Below, in pieces: positions 46,401 through 55,337 of a stretch of DNA of 64,000 bases. The stretch comes from a virus. The position numbers were made by a program, and so were the translations under genes. The DNA lies in IMG/VR virus record IMGVR_UViG_3300045971_000247, positions 1-64,000 of that record; one strand, given 5' to 3'. The notes under the pieces are model-generated. The model saw nothing but the letters and a program-made list of their open reading frames with translations, did not search any database and was not told the origin of the DNA. Numbering within the stretch: the first letter of the stretch is position 1; every line of letters begins with the position of its first letter.

Positions 46401-49400
46401 GCCTCCTTCAAGCCCGGCGATGTCAGCTTCTCGTCGCCCGTCAGCAGGCGGGCCAGCGCCACCCTGTTGTGCTGGGCGATCTCGCTCGGGTCGGCCGACA
46501 GGATCGCGTCAGCCACCTTGCCGCGCCACTCGCGCAATGTGACCTTGGCCTTCGCCTTGTCGCGCGCCAGGGCGACGATGGCGTTCGAGTTCTTCGGGGT
46601 CAGGATGTGGGCCAGCGGGGCAGCGTAGAACTTGCCGCCGGCCAGCTGATCCTTGCCTTCAGCACGTGGGTTCGCCTTCGGTTCGACCGGGCGGCTCAGG
46701 CTGTCGATCATCTGCTGAGTGCGCGTGAACGCTCCGCGCGGATCACCGTCGCTGTGGAACTGCCCGAGTACCTGACCGGCAATCGCCGCAGCGCGGCTCA
46801 TGGCGTTCGTCGGCGTCAGGGTCTGGATCTTGTCGAGGCCCTGGTTCAGCGCCGACGTGAGGTTGCGCTGGTCGGTGCGGTCGGTGGGCACGCCGTCGGT
46901 CTGCTCGGGCTCGGCGTCCAGCTGAGTGCGGCCGGTGTCCTCGCTGCGGCGGCTCATCGTTTCGGGGGCAGCGACGGTGCCAGACACGCGCCGTACCTTC
47001 GGGTCTTTGTTCTTGCCGGTGAACGGATCGGTGTCAGGGTTCTGGACGGCGTCGGCATTGGCGTTGATCGCCGACCGCAGCGCGGTATCAGACGACGGGG
47101 CTGCGGGCTCATCCCAGTAGCGGGCACCCAGCGCAGGCTTGGCCGCGGGGACGCCCGGCAGATCAGGCTGACCGTTCTCAGGCATCAGCCGGTAGTTTGG
47201 GATGCCGAACGGGTACTCCGCTTTGTTGAGCGGGTCGCGCTTCGCTTCCTTGCCCTGGTCGAGCAGTTCCTCAGCGTCCGTGTTGTTGACCGGCTTGTCT
47301 TCAGCCCTCAGCTGGTCGATCGCCACAGCCTTGTGCTGGCGCTCGGCCGCGAGCTTGGCTTGCTTTGCACGGTCGTGGTCGCTTAACGTGGCTTCGGTCG
47401 CCGCGTCGCGCTTGCTCTTCACGACCCCAGCCTCGGCCTTGGCCTTCGTCTGAGCGTCGATGTCCGCCTGCGTCTTGCGGCCCAGCTTCAGCGACGGCGG
47501 GAACCCGTTCTCGAATGACTCCTTCTCGCCCTTGGCGTTCAGCATGTAGGGCGCGCCCTCCATGTGCCCGTCGGCCAGCAGCGCGCCGATGCCCTCCATG
47601 AGCTTGTCGCGGTAGGTGTGGGCGCCGTCTGCTTCGCCGTTGTTCCGTCCGGGCTGGTTCTCTGTCACCCAGGCCACGAGGTCGCTCGCCGCGATGGCAG
47701 CGACGCCGTCCTTTGCGGTGGCCTGCGGCGACTTGAAGCGGATCAGGTTCATGTCCGCCTGCGTCGCCTTCGGGTCGTCGCTCACCTTCGGGTCCGTGCT
47801 CTTGTTGAGCAGCGCCGCGCCGTGGCGGATCATCTTCACGACCTCGGCCACGTTCAGGCGCAGCTGATCCTTCTCGGCCATCTGCTCGGCGCTGACCAGG
47901 AAGCGCGTAGAGAAATAGGCGTCGGCCAGCTTGCCGAGGTCGTCCGCGCCGCTGACATCGACGCCCATTCTTTCTGCGAGCTTCGACACGACCTCACGGC
48001 GTTCTTCGGTGAGGCGCTCCAGAGCGGCAGAGCGCAGGCCTGCCTTCGGCACAGCCTGGGGCTGACCCTTCACCGGCTGCGGTGCGGCCTCGTCCTTCAG
48101 GGCGCGGATCTTCCGGTCGAGCGTGCTGATCTGTTGGAGGGTGTCGTCACCTTCGCCCAGAACCTTGTCCTTGCGCAGGTACTGGCGCAGCAGCGTGACG
48201 CGGCGCGACGACGCGACGCTGCGGTCGTCCATCACCTCCTTGGCCGACATGGTGCGGATGCGGTAGCTGCCCGTGCCCAGCATGCCTTTGTGCTGGTCCG
48301 CGCTCTCAAGCTCATTGGGCAGCAGACTTTCCTTGATGGTGCGGCCGTCGGCGGGCCGCTTGGTCTCCGTCTCGACGCCTTCCTCGTCGCCGCCCAGCAC
48401 CTTGTAGACCCGCTCCTGCATCCGTGCCAACGAGTTCGTTCCGTCCTGGTCCTTCTTGTCCGCACTGATGAGTGTCGGCAAATTACCGGCGTCGTTCTTC
48501 GTGAATGGGTGCGGGCCACTCAGGCTATCGCGGGCGTTCGTCTCGTGCCGGAACATGTAGAGCTTGGCGCCGGGCGCCTTCTCGATGTTCTTCTTCGCGC
48601 CGTCGAGTTCCCAGTTGTCGGGCTCACTCAGATCGTCGCTCTCGCCCGGCGTCGTGGTCTCCGCGCCGTCCTTCTCGTCCGTGTCCGCGGGCTTGTGCTC
48701 GACGGGCTTACGCGGCTCGACCTTGCCCTCCATCTTGGCGTAGGCCTTGGTCATCGCCTCGAACGCAGGGGCGCCCAGCAGCGACTTGAACTCGATGGCC
48801 TTGCGCGCATCGTCGGCCCTGCCCAGGTGCTGCTCGAAGTGGTGGAGCAGCGACTCGGCCACATGGTCGTCCGTGATGTCCAGGCCTGCCTTGTAGAGCT
48901 TGGCCTTCGCCTCGACCGGGATCGCAGCCACCAGCTTGTGCGCAGCCTCAGTGCGCGGCACCGCGTTGCTGGTGCTCCAGGCCTTGCGGTCTTCGGAGCC
49001 CTTCAGCATCTGCTGGAAGCGCTGCATGACGGGCGTCTTCTCGGCGCCCAGCGCCGTCGCCACCTTGGCAATCGCGGCCTGGGCCTGAGCGCCACCGTAG
49101 AGGTCGACCGCTTGGCCGGCCAGATCGCGCATCTGACCAGCAGTGCGGACGCCTGTGCCCGTGTCCTTCGACTGAGCCAGGGTCGCCAGTTGAGCGCCGA
49201 TGTCGCGAGCCCGTGCGCGCAGGTTCGTGAAGTAACCCTTGTCGTTCGACTCGTACTTTGCCTTCTCGGGGACAGCGTCTTCGAGGATGCCGCCGGCCAG
49301 CGAGGCGCGCGGGTCTTCACCCTGCTCGTTGAGCTTTCGGTCCTTGTAGGCGTCCACCAGCTTCTGGCGCTGGGCCGGCGAGCCGTCGCCCGTGATGTAG

Positions 49401-50695
49401 TCCGCAGCTTCGGCAACGGCCCCGCCCACGGTCGGGTCGGCCGGGTCGCCCTGGATGGCGCTGAGGTGCTTGGCCGCTTCGGCGTCGCCCCGGTCGGCAC
49501 GAGCCGCGAGTTCTTTCGTGACGGCCTCGTGCTGCGCCGACAGTGACTCGGGCGAGAACGCCCCGTCAGCGCCGACGCCCTGCATGGCGTCGTACCACTT
49601 GTCCACCGAGCCGTCGTCCGCCTTGCGCTCAGTCGCACGCTTCAGGATCGCGCCCTTCAGGCTCTTGTCTTCGGCCAGCGCGGCGGGCGCGGCCGGCGCA
49701 GCGCCCAGCTTGCTCAGGTCGTTGTTCGGGTCGTCGGGCGTGCCCACCCGGGCGTGGCCCGCACCGGCGAGGTGGGACAGGCCGCTGACCGGTCCGGCGC
49801 CCGCGATGCCGCCGGCAAACGAGTCCACGAGGTTGCCCAGGTCGCCGCTCTTGTCCCGGTTCGGGTTCAGGTAGCTCAGGGCGCCCTGTTTGATGCCCTC
49901 CTGGCCCGTTTCCGTCACGCCCTCCCCCAGGAGGTCCAGACCGAACGCTGCGGGCCTGCTGAGGCCCCCCAGGGCCTTCAGGCCGGGCTTCCCGAGCACC
50001 CGCCCCGCCACCATGTGCGGCAGGGCCGTATCGAGGCTTCCAGCCAGCGCCCCGTGCACCATGGCGGCGTTCTCAAGCTCCTGCGGCGTCTTGCCGGCCA
50101 TGATCGCCGGGTCTTTCCAGGCGTCCCGGACGAACTCGCCCTTGTTCTGGCGGTAGTTCAGGGCGCCCGCTGCCAGCGGGGCGCCGTACTGGAGCCCCTT
50201 GCCCAGCGCCTGGACCGGTGCCCACGGCAGCGCGCCCAGCACCTTACCGGCGCCCGCCAGACCCACCTCAGCGCCCACGGGCTCGACCATGCTGGCCGTG
50301 CCCTGCCCCACGGCCCCCAGCGCCCAGTTGCCGACCCGGCCCGGGTCGCGCAGGGCGCCGTTCAGGCCGATGTCGTACAGGCTCGGCTCGGTGGGCGCGA
50401 ACGTGGCGGCCTTCTGGTTCGCCAGTTCGATCTGCGGCATCAGGGCGTCGGCCTCAGCGTTGCGGCCGCCCGCGCGCAGGGACGAGACCTGACCCGCCAG
50501 GGCGTTGGCGTCGCCGCCGTACAGGCCCGAGGCGAAGCCCTTGCGGAGTTCGCCCATGGAGTTAGCCGCAGCGGTGTCCATGAACTGCTGGGCTTCGGCG
50601 TCCTGGGGCGCGGCCGGCGTGATGCCCATGCCGCGCAGGGTCGCCGGCCCTTGGGGGCCAGCCGGGGTAACGCCGAGTTCGCGCAGGGTGGCCAT
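43490..50695 (-). CDS. Giant virion-associated polyvalent protein with metallopeptidase motif (2401 aa)
   Basis: Probably carried in the head and ejected with DNA. N-terminal ~300 residues are Gly/Ala-rich with membrane-like helices (LGLAGAGKVLGALPWAPVQA). Long charged, low-complexity and coiled-coil regions follow. Around residues 1535-1542 VAHHEALHAFF carries HExxH, a zinc-protease motif. The C-terminal part (~2000-2401) is helical with hydrophobic patches and an IEHGASRGGLAGKFQLGADA end typical of large phage internal proteins. Domains are fused in one chain as in polyvalent injected proteins. Its ATG overlaps the upstream stop (TAATG). Confidence 0.75.
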   Translation of the reverse strand: MATLRELGVTPAGPQGPATLRGMGITPAAPQDAEAQQFMDTAAANSMGELRKGFASGLYGGDANALAGQVSSLRAGGRNAEADALMPQIELANQKAATFAPTEPSLYDIGLNGALRDPGRVGNWALGAVGQGTASMVEPVGAEVGLAGAGKVLGALPWAPVQALGKGLQYGAPLAAGALNYRQNKGEFVRDAWKDPAIMAGKTPQELENAAMVHGALAGSLDTALPHMVAGRVLGKPGLKALGGLSRPAAFGLDLLGEGVTETGQEGIKQGALSYLNPNRDKSGDLGNLVDSFAGGIAGAGPVSGLSHLAGAGHARVGTPDDPNNDLSKLGAAPAAPAALAEDKSLKGAILKRATERKADDGSVDKWYDAMQGVGADGAFSPESLSAQHEAVTKELAARADRGDAEAAKHLSAIQGDPADPTVGGAVAEAADYITGDGSPAQRQKLVDAYKDRKLNEQGEDPRASLAGGILEDAVPEKAKYESNDKGYFTNLRARARDIGAQLATLAQSKDTGTGVRTAGQMRDLAGQAVDLYGGAQAQAAIAKVATALGAEKTPVMQRFQQMLKGSEDRKAWSTSNAVPRTEAAHKLVAAIPVEAKAKLYKAGLDITDDHVAESLLHHFEQHLGRADDARKAIEFKSLLGAPAFEAMTKAYAKMEGKVEPRKPVEHKPADTDEKDGAETTTPGESDDLSEPDNWELDGAKKNIEKAPGAKLYMFRHETNARDSLSGPHPFTKNDAGNLPTLISADKKDQDGTNSLARMQERVYKVLGGDEEGVETETKRPADGRTIKESLLPNELESADQHKGMLGTGSYRIRTMSAKEVMDDRSVASSRRVTLLRQYLRKDKVLGEGDDTLQQISTLDRKIRALKDEAAPQPVKGQPQAVPKAGLRSAALERLTEERREVVSKLAERMGVDVSGADDLGKLADAYFSTRFLVSAEQMAEKDQLRLNVAEVVKMIRHGAALLNKSTDPKVSDDPKATQADMNLIRFKSPQATAKDGVAAIAASDLVAWVTENQPGRNNGEADGAHTYRDKLMEGIGALLADGHMEGAPYMLNAKGEKESFENGFPPSLKLGRKTQADIDAQTKAKAEAGVVKSKRDAATEATLSDHDRAKQAKLAAERQHKAVAIDQLRAEDKPVNNTDAEELLDQGKEAKRDPLNKAEYPFGIPNYRLMPENGQPDLPGVPAAKPALGARYWDEPAAPSSDTALRSAINANADAVQNPDTDPFTGKNKDPKVRRVSGTVAAPETMSRRSEDTGRTQLDAEPEQTDGVPTDRTDQRNLTSALNQGLDKIQTLTPTNAMSRAAAIAGQVLGQFHSDGDPRGAFTRTQQMIDSLSRPVEPKANPRAEGKDQLAGGKFYAAPLAHILTPKNSNAIVALARDKAKAKVTLREWRGKVADAILSADPSEIAQHNRVALARLLTGDEKLTSPGLKEALTKLLPAPEVKPKAEPAGAPAPAPATEGRKLNEQATPAGIQAQANAAPSDEAMAKAKAYIAKVLGPKVKVQFLKDFDAAGEWVSAENLIKLALGKGPGLETVAHHEALHAFFSRLVEHNPEAAAKLKNVLGSGEIYERVKGLLRDEAAALEAMARDPEERVAYAFQFWAAGALDVDKPATTLFDKFRRALRTVLGMVRESEIALDIMTAFHEGKLAEPDAASKAIKKTTDRESWNEDVKLKWDKLTQRLHYELSPAHDVLDKEAMSATIRSLGAKFFSNPGDAAAGQHEPGFINARTTMMRKFSNQMDRVIGTRSKLNDKDRLAVIEALQAEDPKARDTLKLDLQRKAYDDVHNLLERYHQYATGRGMKLEYISNYFPRIWDVSKLIEGDGKAKFVAMLNQSKYDKVLGNMLTAINVKLPAADRKSKEDLIDAMHRSLVDRGGVDDNALDAESDMGDVIFKPFFASSKERSFKWLESGDIKGFLEKDLVGALSRYFQQGVRAAEFTNKFGEGGQGLKKALVMKGNLELDPSTGKLEPRTTYGPAEQEMYDHLAEKGVKGDEAKVVVDRHMGNARNAVAAMEGSLGGDISDGARKLSSALIAYQNLRLLPLSLFAAFGDVAGLAARTDEGGLGAAYEGFVNGLRDVFANWKRNASDMPGPRQVSPLENMAEAMGVVDSHMFLEQVGKAHTSEFMTDAARNIGRKLFMVNGLTAWDRSMRVTATKFATQFLERHKALPDKEHSARWLAELGLKPADITLDNDGKLVWDRNVLAQIRTTEGMDEAARAQVMAKATKDAERIHNAVVRWVEGAVLSPNAGLRPSRASDPHYAVFYHLKQFTYAMHHVILKRAWNEARQGNMNPIGALSSVIPIMIVSDVVKGMATNAGSLPDYMKTWNAADWIEHGASRGGLAGKFQLGADAMRDPFSLFGPTVEQAINLVTHPADLGKNVIDAVPGLRMLGGTASHIREVAD

Positions 50696-52725
50696 TACCG
50701 CAGGCCTTTGGTGTTCACGCCGCGCTCGTTCAGAGCCTTGACCATGGCGTCGGTCTGCTCACCGGCGTTGTAGGTCTTGTCGCCCTGGCGAAGCAGGATG
50801 TCGTTCGGACTGTGGCCCGGCCACACCGTGAAGCCGCGGCGCTCTGGCTTCGCGTTCCGTAGATTGGGAACAGCGGTGTTGTCGGCAGGCTTGCGGTACT
50901 GGCCGACCACGTTGGCGACATGATCCATGACGCTCATCTCGGGCTGCACCAGACGGGATTGCAACGTCGACTGCGCGATGGCGTCGGGCGTCGCGGCACG
51001 CTTCTGGTCCTGAGTCATGTTGGCGAGCTTCGAGCCGTACATGTTCTGCAAGGCCGTGGCCGCCTGCTTGGCGCCGTTCTCGTCGAACACAGTCTCGCCG
51101 GACTTCGACGGGTGCGGCGAGTTGTAGCGCGGGTCGCCCTTGAACAGATCGACGAGGTCGCCGAAGTCGTCACGCGATTGTTTCGACTCGCTGCCCTTCC
51201 TGGCCTGCCCCGTAGTGGCAGCGGCGTAGGCGTCGTTCGACTGCTCATGCAGACCCTGCCCGCGCATCATGTCCCCGACGACTGCGTGCTGCTCCGGGGT
51301 GATGGGCGCCTTCCCGTCTTTGCCGCCGGCCCCGATGCTCTGGTACGCCTTTGCAAGCGCGGCGCGCTGCTGTGCGGCCAACATCATTGGCGCCATCGCC
51401 TGCTGGAAATGGATGTCCTGACCGCGCAGCGCGGTGTTGTTGTTCGTGGAGTTCAGATCACGTTGGGTGTTGTCGTGCATCTGGGCGATGCGCAGCGCTT
51501 GGTTGTTCTGGTTGTTGCTCAGCGTCAAATGGGCGGTGTCCGACTTGTCGCGCTGCGCGAGTTCGGCCTGACTCGTCGCCCACTGCACCGCCTGCTGACT
51601 CGACAGGCCGGGCGGCGGCTTTTTCGCCATGTCGGCCAAGAATTTGTCGTGAGACGAGGAACTCAGGGTGTCGCCGCCGATGCCGCCGATGCCGCCGGGC
51701 GTGGGCTCACCAAGAGCGCGCAGGTTCGCCAGTTGGTGGTTGTAGCCGTCGACGCCGATCGAGCCCACGGTCGATACCCCATAGCCGGCGCGTGCCCCGC
51801 TCTTCACGCCTGAAGCGTCATCGAGAGCCTTCATGCCGGGCGCGTCGATGTTTGCGCCGAACTTGACATCGCCGCCGCTGTAGTCGTTGCCCGTACGCAG
51901 GATGGTGCCGGGGCCGGCGGCGGCAGAGAGTTCGACCGGCGTCATGCCCGGCTGCTTGTCAGGGAACGAGCGCGTGTCAGTGGGGCCGGGGGTGATGGGC
52001 GGCGGGGTGTTGCCGGCGGCCGGGGCCGAGCCGACCTCTTCTCCGGGAGACCCAATCTCTCCAACTTGGTTGCCAGCGCTGCGCTTGAATCCGTTGCCCG
52101 CGATCAGGTTGCCGACGCGGTCGGCAACGCCCATGGTCAACGTGTTGCCCAGGTCTTGCATCGTGCCCAGGCCGCGGATGCCGGCATCCTTGACAGCGTC
52201 GAACCGCAGCCGTGCGCCAGCGTCGGTGCCCTTCCCGGTCCAGTCGCTTGCGCCGCGGTCGATGCCGGTTCGCTGCGCGTAGGTGTCGGTGTCGGTGCCG
52301 TAGCTGCCCGCCGCCGACATCCCTGCCGTGAGCGGGAGCGTCGCTCGACCCACACCCGCGGACAGGGAGTTCCCCACCCCCGCAGCAGCGCGCCCCGCAG
52401 TCCGCAGCCCGCTCGCGGTCGCGCCGACGACATCTGCGTCGAGCACGCCGCTGGCAGCGCCGGGAACTTTGGCCGCCCCGCCGCGCAGTGCATCGGCCGT
52501 GCGGCGGAACCAGCCCGACGACGGGCTTGCCGGGGCTTCCCCGACTGGCGCGGCCGTCGCCGCAGCAGCAGGCGCGGGCGTAGCCACGGGCGGCGCACGA
52601 TAGCTGCCAACCCCGGGCGCTTCGCCGACGCCGGTCGCGCGCAGGGCATCCCGCGCAGCGCGAGCGTCACGGGCTGCCCTGACCTCTGGCCCCAGTTCAG
52701 TGACTTCGGGTTCGGGGAGTGCCAT
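50695..52725 (-). CDS. Virion protein of unknown role (676 aa)
   Basis: N-terminal Ala/Arg/Pro-rich helix, Gly-rich middle with GIGGIGGDTLSSSSHDKFLA, a Gln/Asn-rich helical stretch (HLTLSNNQNNQALRIAQMHD), and a C-terminal domain ending KALNERGVNTKGLR. Lies directly upstream of and overlapping the giant virion gene, so probably an internal or ejection protein partner. No enzymatic motif recognised. Leader has AATCGAA and TACAAT. Confidence 0.6.
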   Translation of the reverse strand: MALPEPEVTELGPEVRAARDARAARDALRATGVGEAPGVGSYRAPPVATPAPAAAATAAPVGEAPASPSSGWFRRTADALRGGAAKVPGAASGVLDADVVGATASGLRTAGRAAAGVGNSLSAGVGRATLPLTAGMSAAGSYGTDTDTYAQRTGIDRGASDWTGKGTDAGARLRFDAVKDAGIRGLGTMQDLGNTLTMGVADRVGNLIAGNGFKRSAGNQVGEIGSPGEEVGSAPAAGNTPPPITPGPTDTRSFPDKQPGMTPVELSAAAGPGTILRTGNDYSGGDVKFGANIDAPGMKALDDASGVKSGARAGYGVSTVGSIGVDGYNHQLANLRALGEPTPGGIGGIGGDTLSSSSHDKFLADMAKKPPPGLSSQQAVQWATSQAELAQRDKSDTAHLTLSNNQNNQALRIAQMHDNTQRDLNSTNNNTALRGQDIHFQQAMAPMMLAAQQRAALAKAYQSIGAGGKDGKAPITPEQHAVVGDMMRGQGLHEQSNDAYAAATTGQARKGSESKQSRDDFGDLVDLFKGDPRYNSPHPSKSGETVFDENGAKQAATALQNMYGSKLANMTQDQKRAATPDAIAQSTLQSRLVQPEMSVMDHVANVVGQYRKPADNTAVPNLRNAKPERRGFTVWPGHSPNDILLRQGDKTYNAGEQTDAMVKALNERGVNTKGLR

Positions 52726-52750
52726 ATCTACGTCCGATCTGTGTTAGAGC

Positions 52751-52757
52751 TTCGATT
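52751..52757 (-). promoter_or_regulatory. AATCGAA motif upstream of the internal virion genes
   Basis: Read as GTTGCCACGGCCTACAATCGAA on the minus strand, 25 nt before the ATG at 52725. TACAAT is a good -10; the GTTGNCNC...CTACAAT layout recurs at 61308-61330. Confidence 0.45.
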
Positions 52758-52797
52758 GTAGGCCGTGGCAACCGCCGCCACCCGGGCGGCAAGAAGC

Positions 52798-53016
52798 CTA
52801 GAGCGTCTGAACTTCGGACACCTGTGCCGCCTTGGCGTTGAGATACGCCCCCCAGAGGCCAGCCAAGAAGGCTAGGGCCTGCAACGGCATGGCCGTGGGC
52901 CGCACCTCGACGTAGGTGCTGCCGAAGAGGCCGGCGACGAAGCCTACGACCAGAGACACCGCGTAGGCGAAGCCCGGCGCATAGATCGCCGCCCGCCACA
53001 AGAAAGACCAGACCAT
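52798..53016 (-). CDS. Small membrane protein among structural genes (72 aa)
   Basis: AAGGAGAG precedes the ATG at 53016. Two hydrophobic segments (AAIYAPGFAYAVSLVVGFVA and LQALAFLAGLWGAYL) suggest a holin-like or membrane-anchored protein. No known family. 52726-52797 is a promoter-bearing gap. Confidence 0.6.
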   Translation of the reverse strand: MVWSFLWRAAIYAPGFAYAVSLVVGFVAGLFGSTYVEVRPTAMPLQALAFLAGLWGAYLNAKAAQVSEVQTL

Positions 53017-53052
53017 TTGTTCTCTCCTTTTTGCGGCGACCAGTATGCCGGA

Positions 53053-54894
53053 TCAGATGCTCGTTGTGGTGGGTGCCGCGCTCATCGTGCCGTTGCTGTA
53101 CTGGTAGCCCACGGTCATGCCGCTGGTCTGCGATACCTGGGCCTGGGCGTGGATGATCCCGTACGCGCTCGACGCCAGCTGGGCGTAGACCTGAGCGCCC
53201 ACCTTGGCTGCGTCCAGGTTGGCAGCGCGGTTGGCCAGCGTGGCGTCGTTGTTGATCTTCGCCACCTGGATCGAGAGCGACTGGCTGGCCTCGTAGTCCT
53301 TGATCTGCGTCTCCCACAGCCGCGACTGCATGTTCGCTGTGGCCTCGATCGCCGCGGCGCCGGCCTTGTACCCATCCAGCAGCGTGGACGACTGCGCGGT
53401 CAGCGCGCCGAGCCGCGCCCGCTCCGCATCGACCTGGGCGCGGTAGCCGTCCCACTCCAGGGTCTTGCTCCGCGTCAGGCTCTCGTAATACCCCAGCTGG
53501 GTCCGCAGCTGCTCGGCCTTGGCGCCGACGGTCGTGGCGAACGCTGCGGCCTTCGTCTTGTAGACCTCGACCTTCGTGTTCTCGGCCTCGACGCCCGCCT
53601 TGTACGCTTCGATCTTGGCGGTCTCCGCGTTGATCTGGGCGACGTAGGCTCTAACCTGTTCGGCGCCCGCGTTGACTTTGGCCTGCTCGATTTCGACGAG
53701 CACCTTGGCGCCCTCGACCTGGGCTTTGAAAATCTCCACGCCCGACATGACGGCGTCGATGCTGGCCTTGTACTGCTCGACCAGGGAGCGGTTGACGTCG
53801 GCCTTCGCCTGTTCGCCATCGACCTGGGCCTTGTAGATGTCGACCTTGGCGAGTTCGCCCTTGATGATCGTGTCGTAGGCAGCGGCGTAGGTCTGGTACC
53901 CGGTCATCAGCGCCTTGTAGCCGTCGACCTGGGCGTTGTACGCAGCGATGGCGTTCTCGGCGTACGCCTTCGCGCCTTCGAAGGTCAGCTGCTCCAACTT
54001 GTAGCTGTAGTCGATCAGCTGGCCCTCCAGCTGCATCCCCGCAGCGATGGCGTCCTTCAGGTTGCTCTGCTCCAGTTCGGCCTGCTTGACGCTGATGTCG
54101 CGGGACAGTTCGGAAATCTTGTCGTAGTAGTTCTGCTCAGCCTCACGGGTCTGGGCTGCGATCACGCCGGCCGGCAGCTGAAAGCCCAGCGCTTCGCTGC
54201 TCCGCATGATCTGGTCGATGTTCGCCTGGGCGGCGTTCGTCTCGCGGTCGCGCAGCCGGTCCCACAGCGCCTGCTCGACGGCCGGCGTCAGTCCGCTGCC
54301 GCCAGCGATGCGGCTCAGCAGCTTGGACGTCAGCGCGCTCAGCAGCGACGAACTGTAGTCAGGACCGGGGCTGTAGCTGTAGGGCGTCGGCTCGACCAGG
54401 GCGAGCGTCGGAATCGTCGTCAGGTTGTCGAGGTACGCCGTGTGAAGGTCGACGCTGGCCAGCGTCGGCGTGATGAGCGACAGGTAGGACGGCGCATCGG
54501 GCAGCGTGATCGTCGGCGCGCTGGGCACGCTGATGGCCGCGACTGAGTGGATCGCGGGCGTGGTCCCATAGTTCAGCGTGGGCGCGGTCGGGAACGACGT
54601 GATGGGCGCGGTCTCGCTGAACGTGTCCAGGGTCAGCGTCGGGGCGGTGATGGCCAGCGACGACGGCGTGCTGCTCGGTCCGCTGTAGGCGATCGTCGGC
54701 ATCGACGGTACCGACGGCAACGTCGGCAACGTCGGCGGCGTGATCGTGCGCCACGTCATGCTGATGGTCGGCGGTGCGTAGACGGACGCATTCAGCGCTG
54801 TCGTGAAAGTCGACAGCGCGATCTGCGCGCTTGAGGCGTAGCCCGACGCTGCGGAGAATGCGTTGGCGACTTGGTCTGATGCGCTGGTGGCCAT
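53053..54894 (-). CDS. Long coiled-coil structural protein (613 aa)
   Basis: N-terminal ~150 residues are Ser/Thr/Pro-rich and probably beta-structured. From ~200 onward it is a very long helical region with recurring ~24-residue units such as KVDIYKAQVDGEQAKADVNR and KIEAYKAGVEAENTKVEVYK. Likely a tail or internal rod-like virion protein. Length and repeat pattern could set a physical dimension, but no tape-measure proof is available. Confidence 0.6.
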   Translation of the reverse strand: MATSASDQVANAFSAASGYASSAQIALSTFTTALNASVYAPPTISMTWRTITPPTLPTLPSVPSMPTIAYSGPSSTPSSLAITAPTLTLDTFSETAPITSFPTAPTLNYGTTPAIHSVAAISVPSAPTITLPDAPSYLSLITPTLASVDLHTAYLDNLTTIPTLALVEPTPYSYSPGPDYSSSLLSALTSKLLSRIAGGSGLTPAVEQALWDRLRDRETNAAQANIDQIMRSSEALGFQLPAGVIAAQTREAEQNYYDKISELSRDISVKQAELEQSNLKDAIAAGMQLEGQLIDYSYKLEQLTFEGAKAYAENAIAAYNAQVDGYKALMTGYQTYAAAYDTIIKGELAKVDIYKAQVDGEQAKADVNRSLVEQYKASIDAVMSGVEIFKAQVEGAKVLVEIEQAKVNAGAEQVRAYVAQINAETAKIEAYKAGVEAENTKVEVYKTKAAAFATTVGAKAEQLRTQLGYYESLTRSKTLEWDGYRAQVDAERARLGALTAQSSTLLDGYKAGAAAIEATANMQSRLWETQIKDYEASQSLSIQVAKINNDATLANRAANLDAAKVGAQVYAQLASSAYGIIHAQAQVSQTSGMTVGYQYSNGTMSAAPTTTSI

Positions 54895-54896
54895 GA

Positions 54897-55337
54897 TTAA
54901 ACCCTCCGGGTTTTCGACTTCGCCGTGGCGACCTCGATGCTGTCAAGTTGGAAGTCTTGGCCGGACGGGTTCGTGAACCCGAACGCCAGATAGTTCTCTC
55001 GGATGCCCTTGCCCGGCTGCGCGCGGGATTCGCCCGAGGCCGCGGCTGTGAACGCGTAGCTGTACTCCGTCGCTTCCCCGGCGACGATGGCGTTGAAGCT
55101 GCCAACGCCCTTGAGCCCGAAGAACATTTTGTCCATCAGCATTTTAAGCGACCCGCCCCACTCAGGCTTGCCGGTCAGCACACGGCTGGCGATCGGTAGA
55201 CCGCCGTCGGTCTCACCGACGAGTTCGAACAGCCCGGTGGCTGAACCGGCGTGTGTCGGCGTAGCGCTCTGGAACATGAAGGTGTACTCAGAGACCGCGC
55301 CGCTGAGTGTGTTGACGACGATGGCGTTCATGGTCAT
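54897..55337 (-). CDS. Structural protein of unknown function (146 aa)
   Basis: Beta-rich with TLSGAVSEYTFMFQSATPTH and a KGIRENYLAFGFTNPSG segment. Gene overlaps the 828-aa gene by 4 nt. No family recognised; small tail/virion protein by position. Confidence 0.55.
   Translation of the reverse strand: MTMNAIVVNTLSGAVSEYTFMFQSATPTHAGSATGLFELVGETDGGLPIASRVLTGKPEWGGSLKMLMDKMFFGLKGVGSFNAIVAGEATEYSYAFTAAASGESRAQPGKGIRENYLAFGFTNPSGQDFQLDSIEVATAKSKTRRV

Noticed and set aside
53053-54894. Tape-measure protein of a long tail
   Set aside because: Coiled-coil repeats are present, but no tube, sheath, tail-terminator or assembly-chaperone genes are found and the other genes fit a podovirus.
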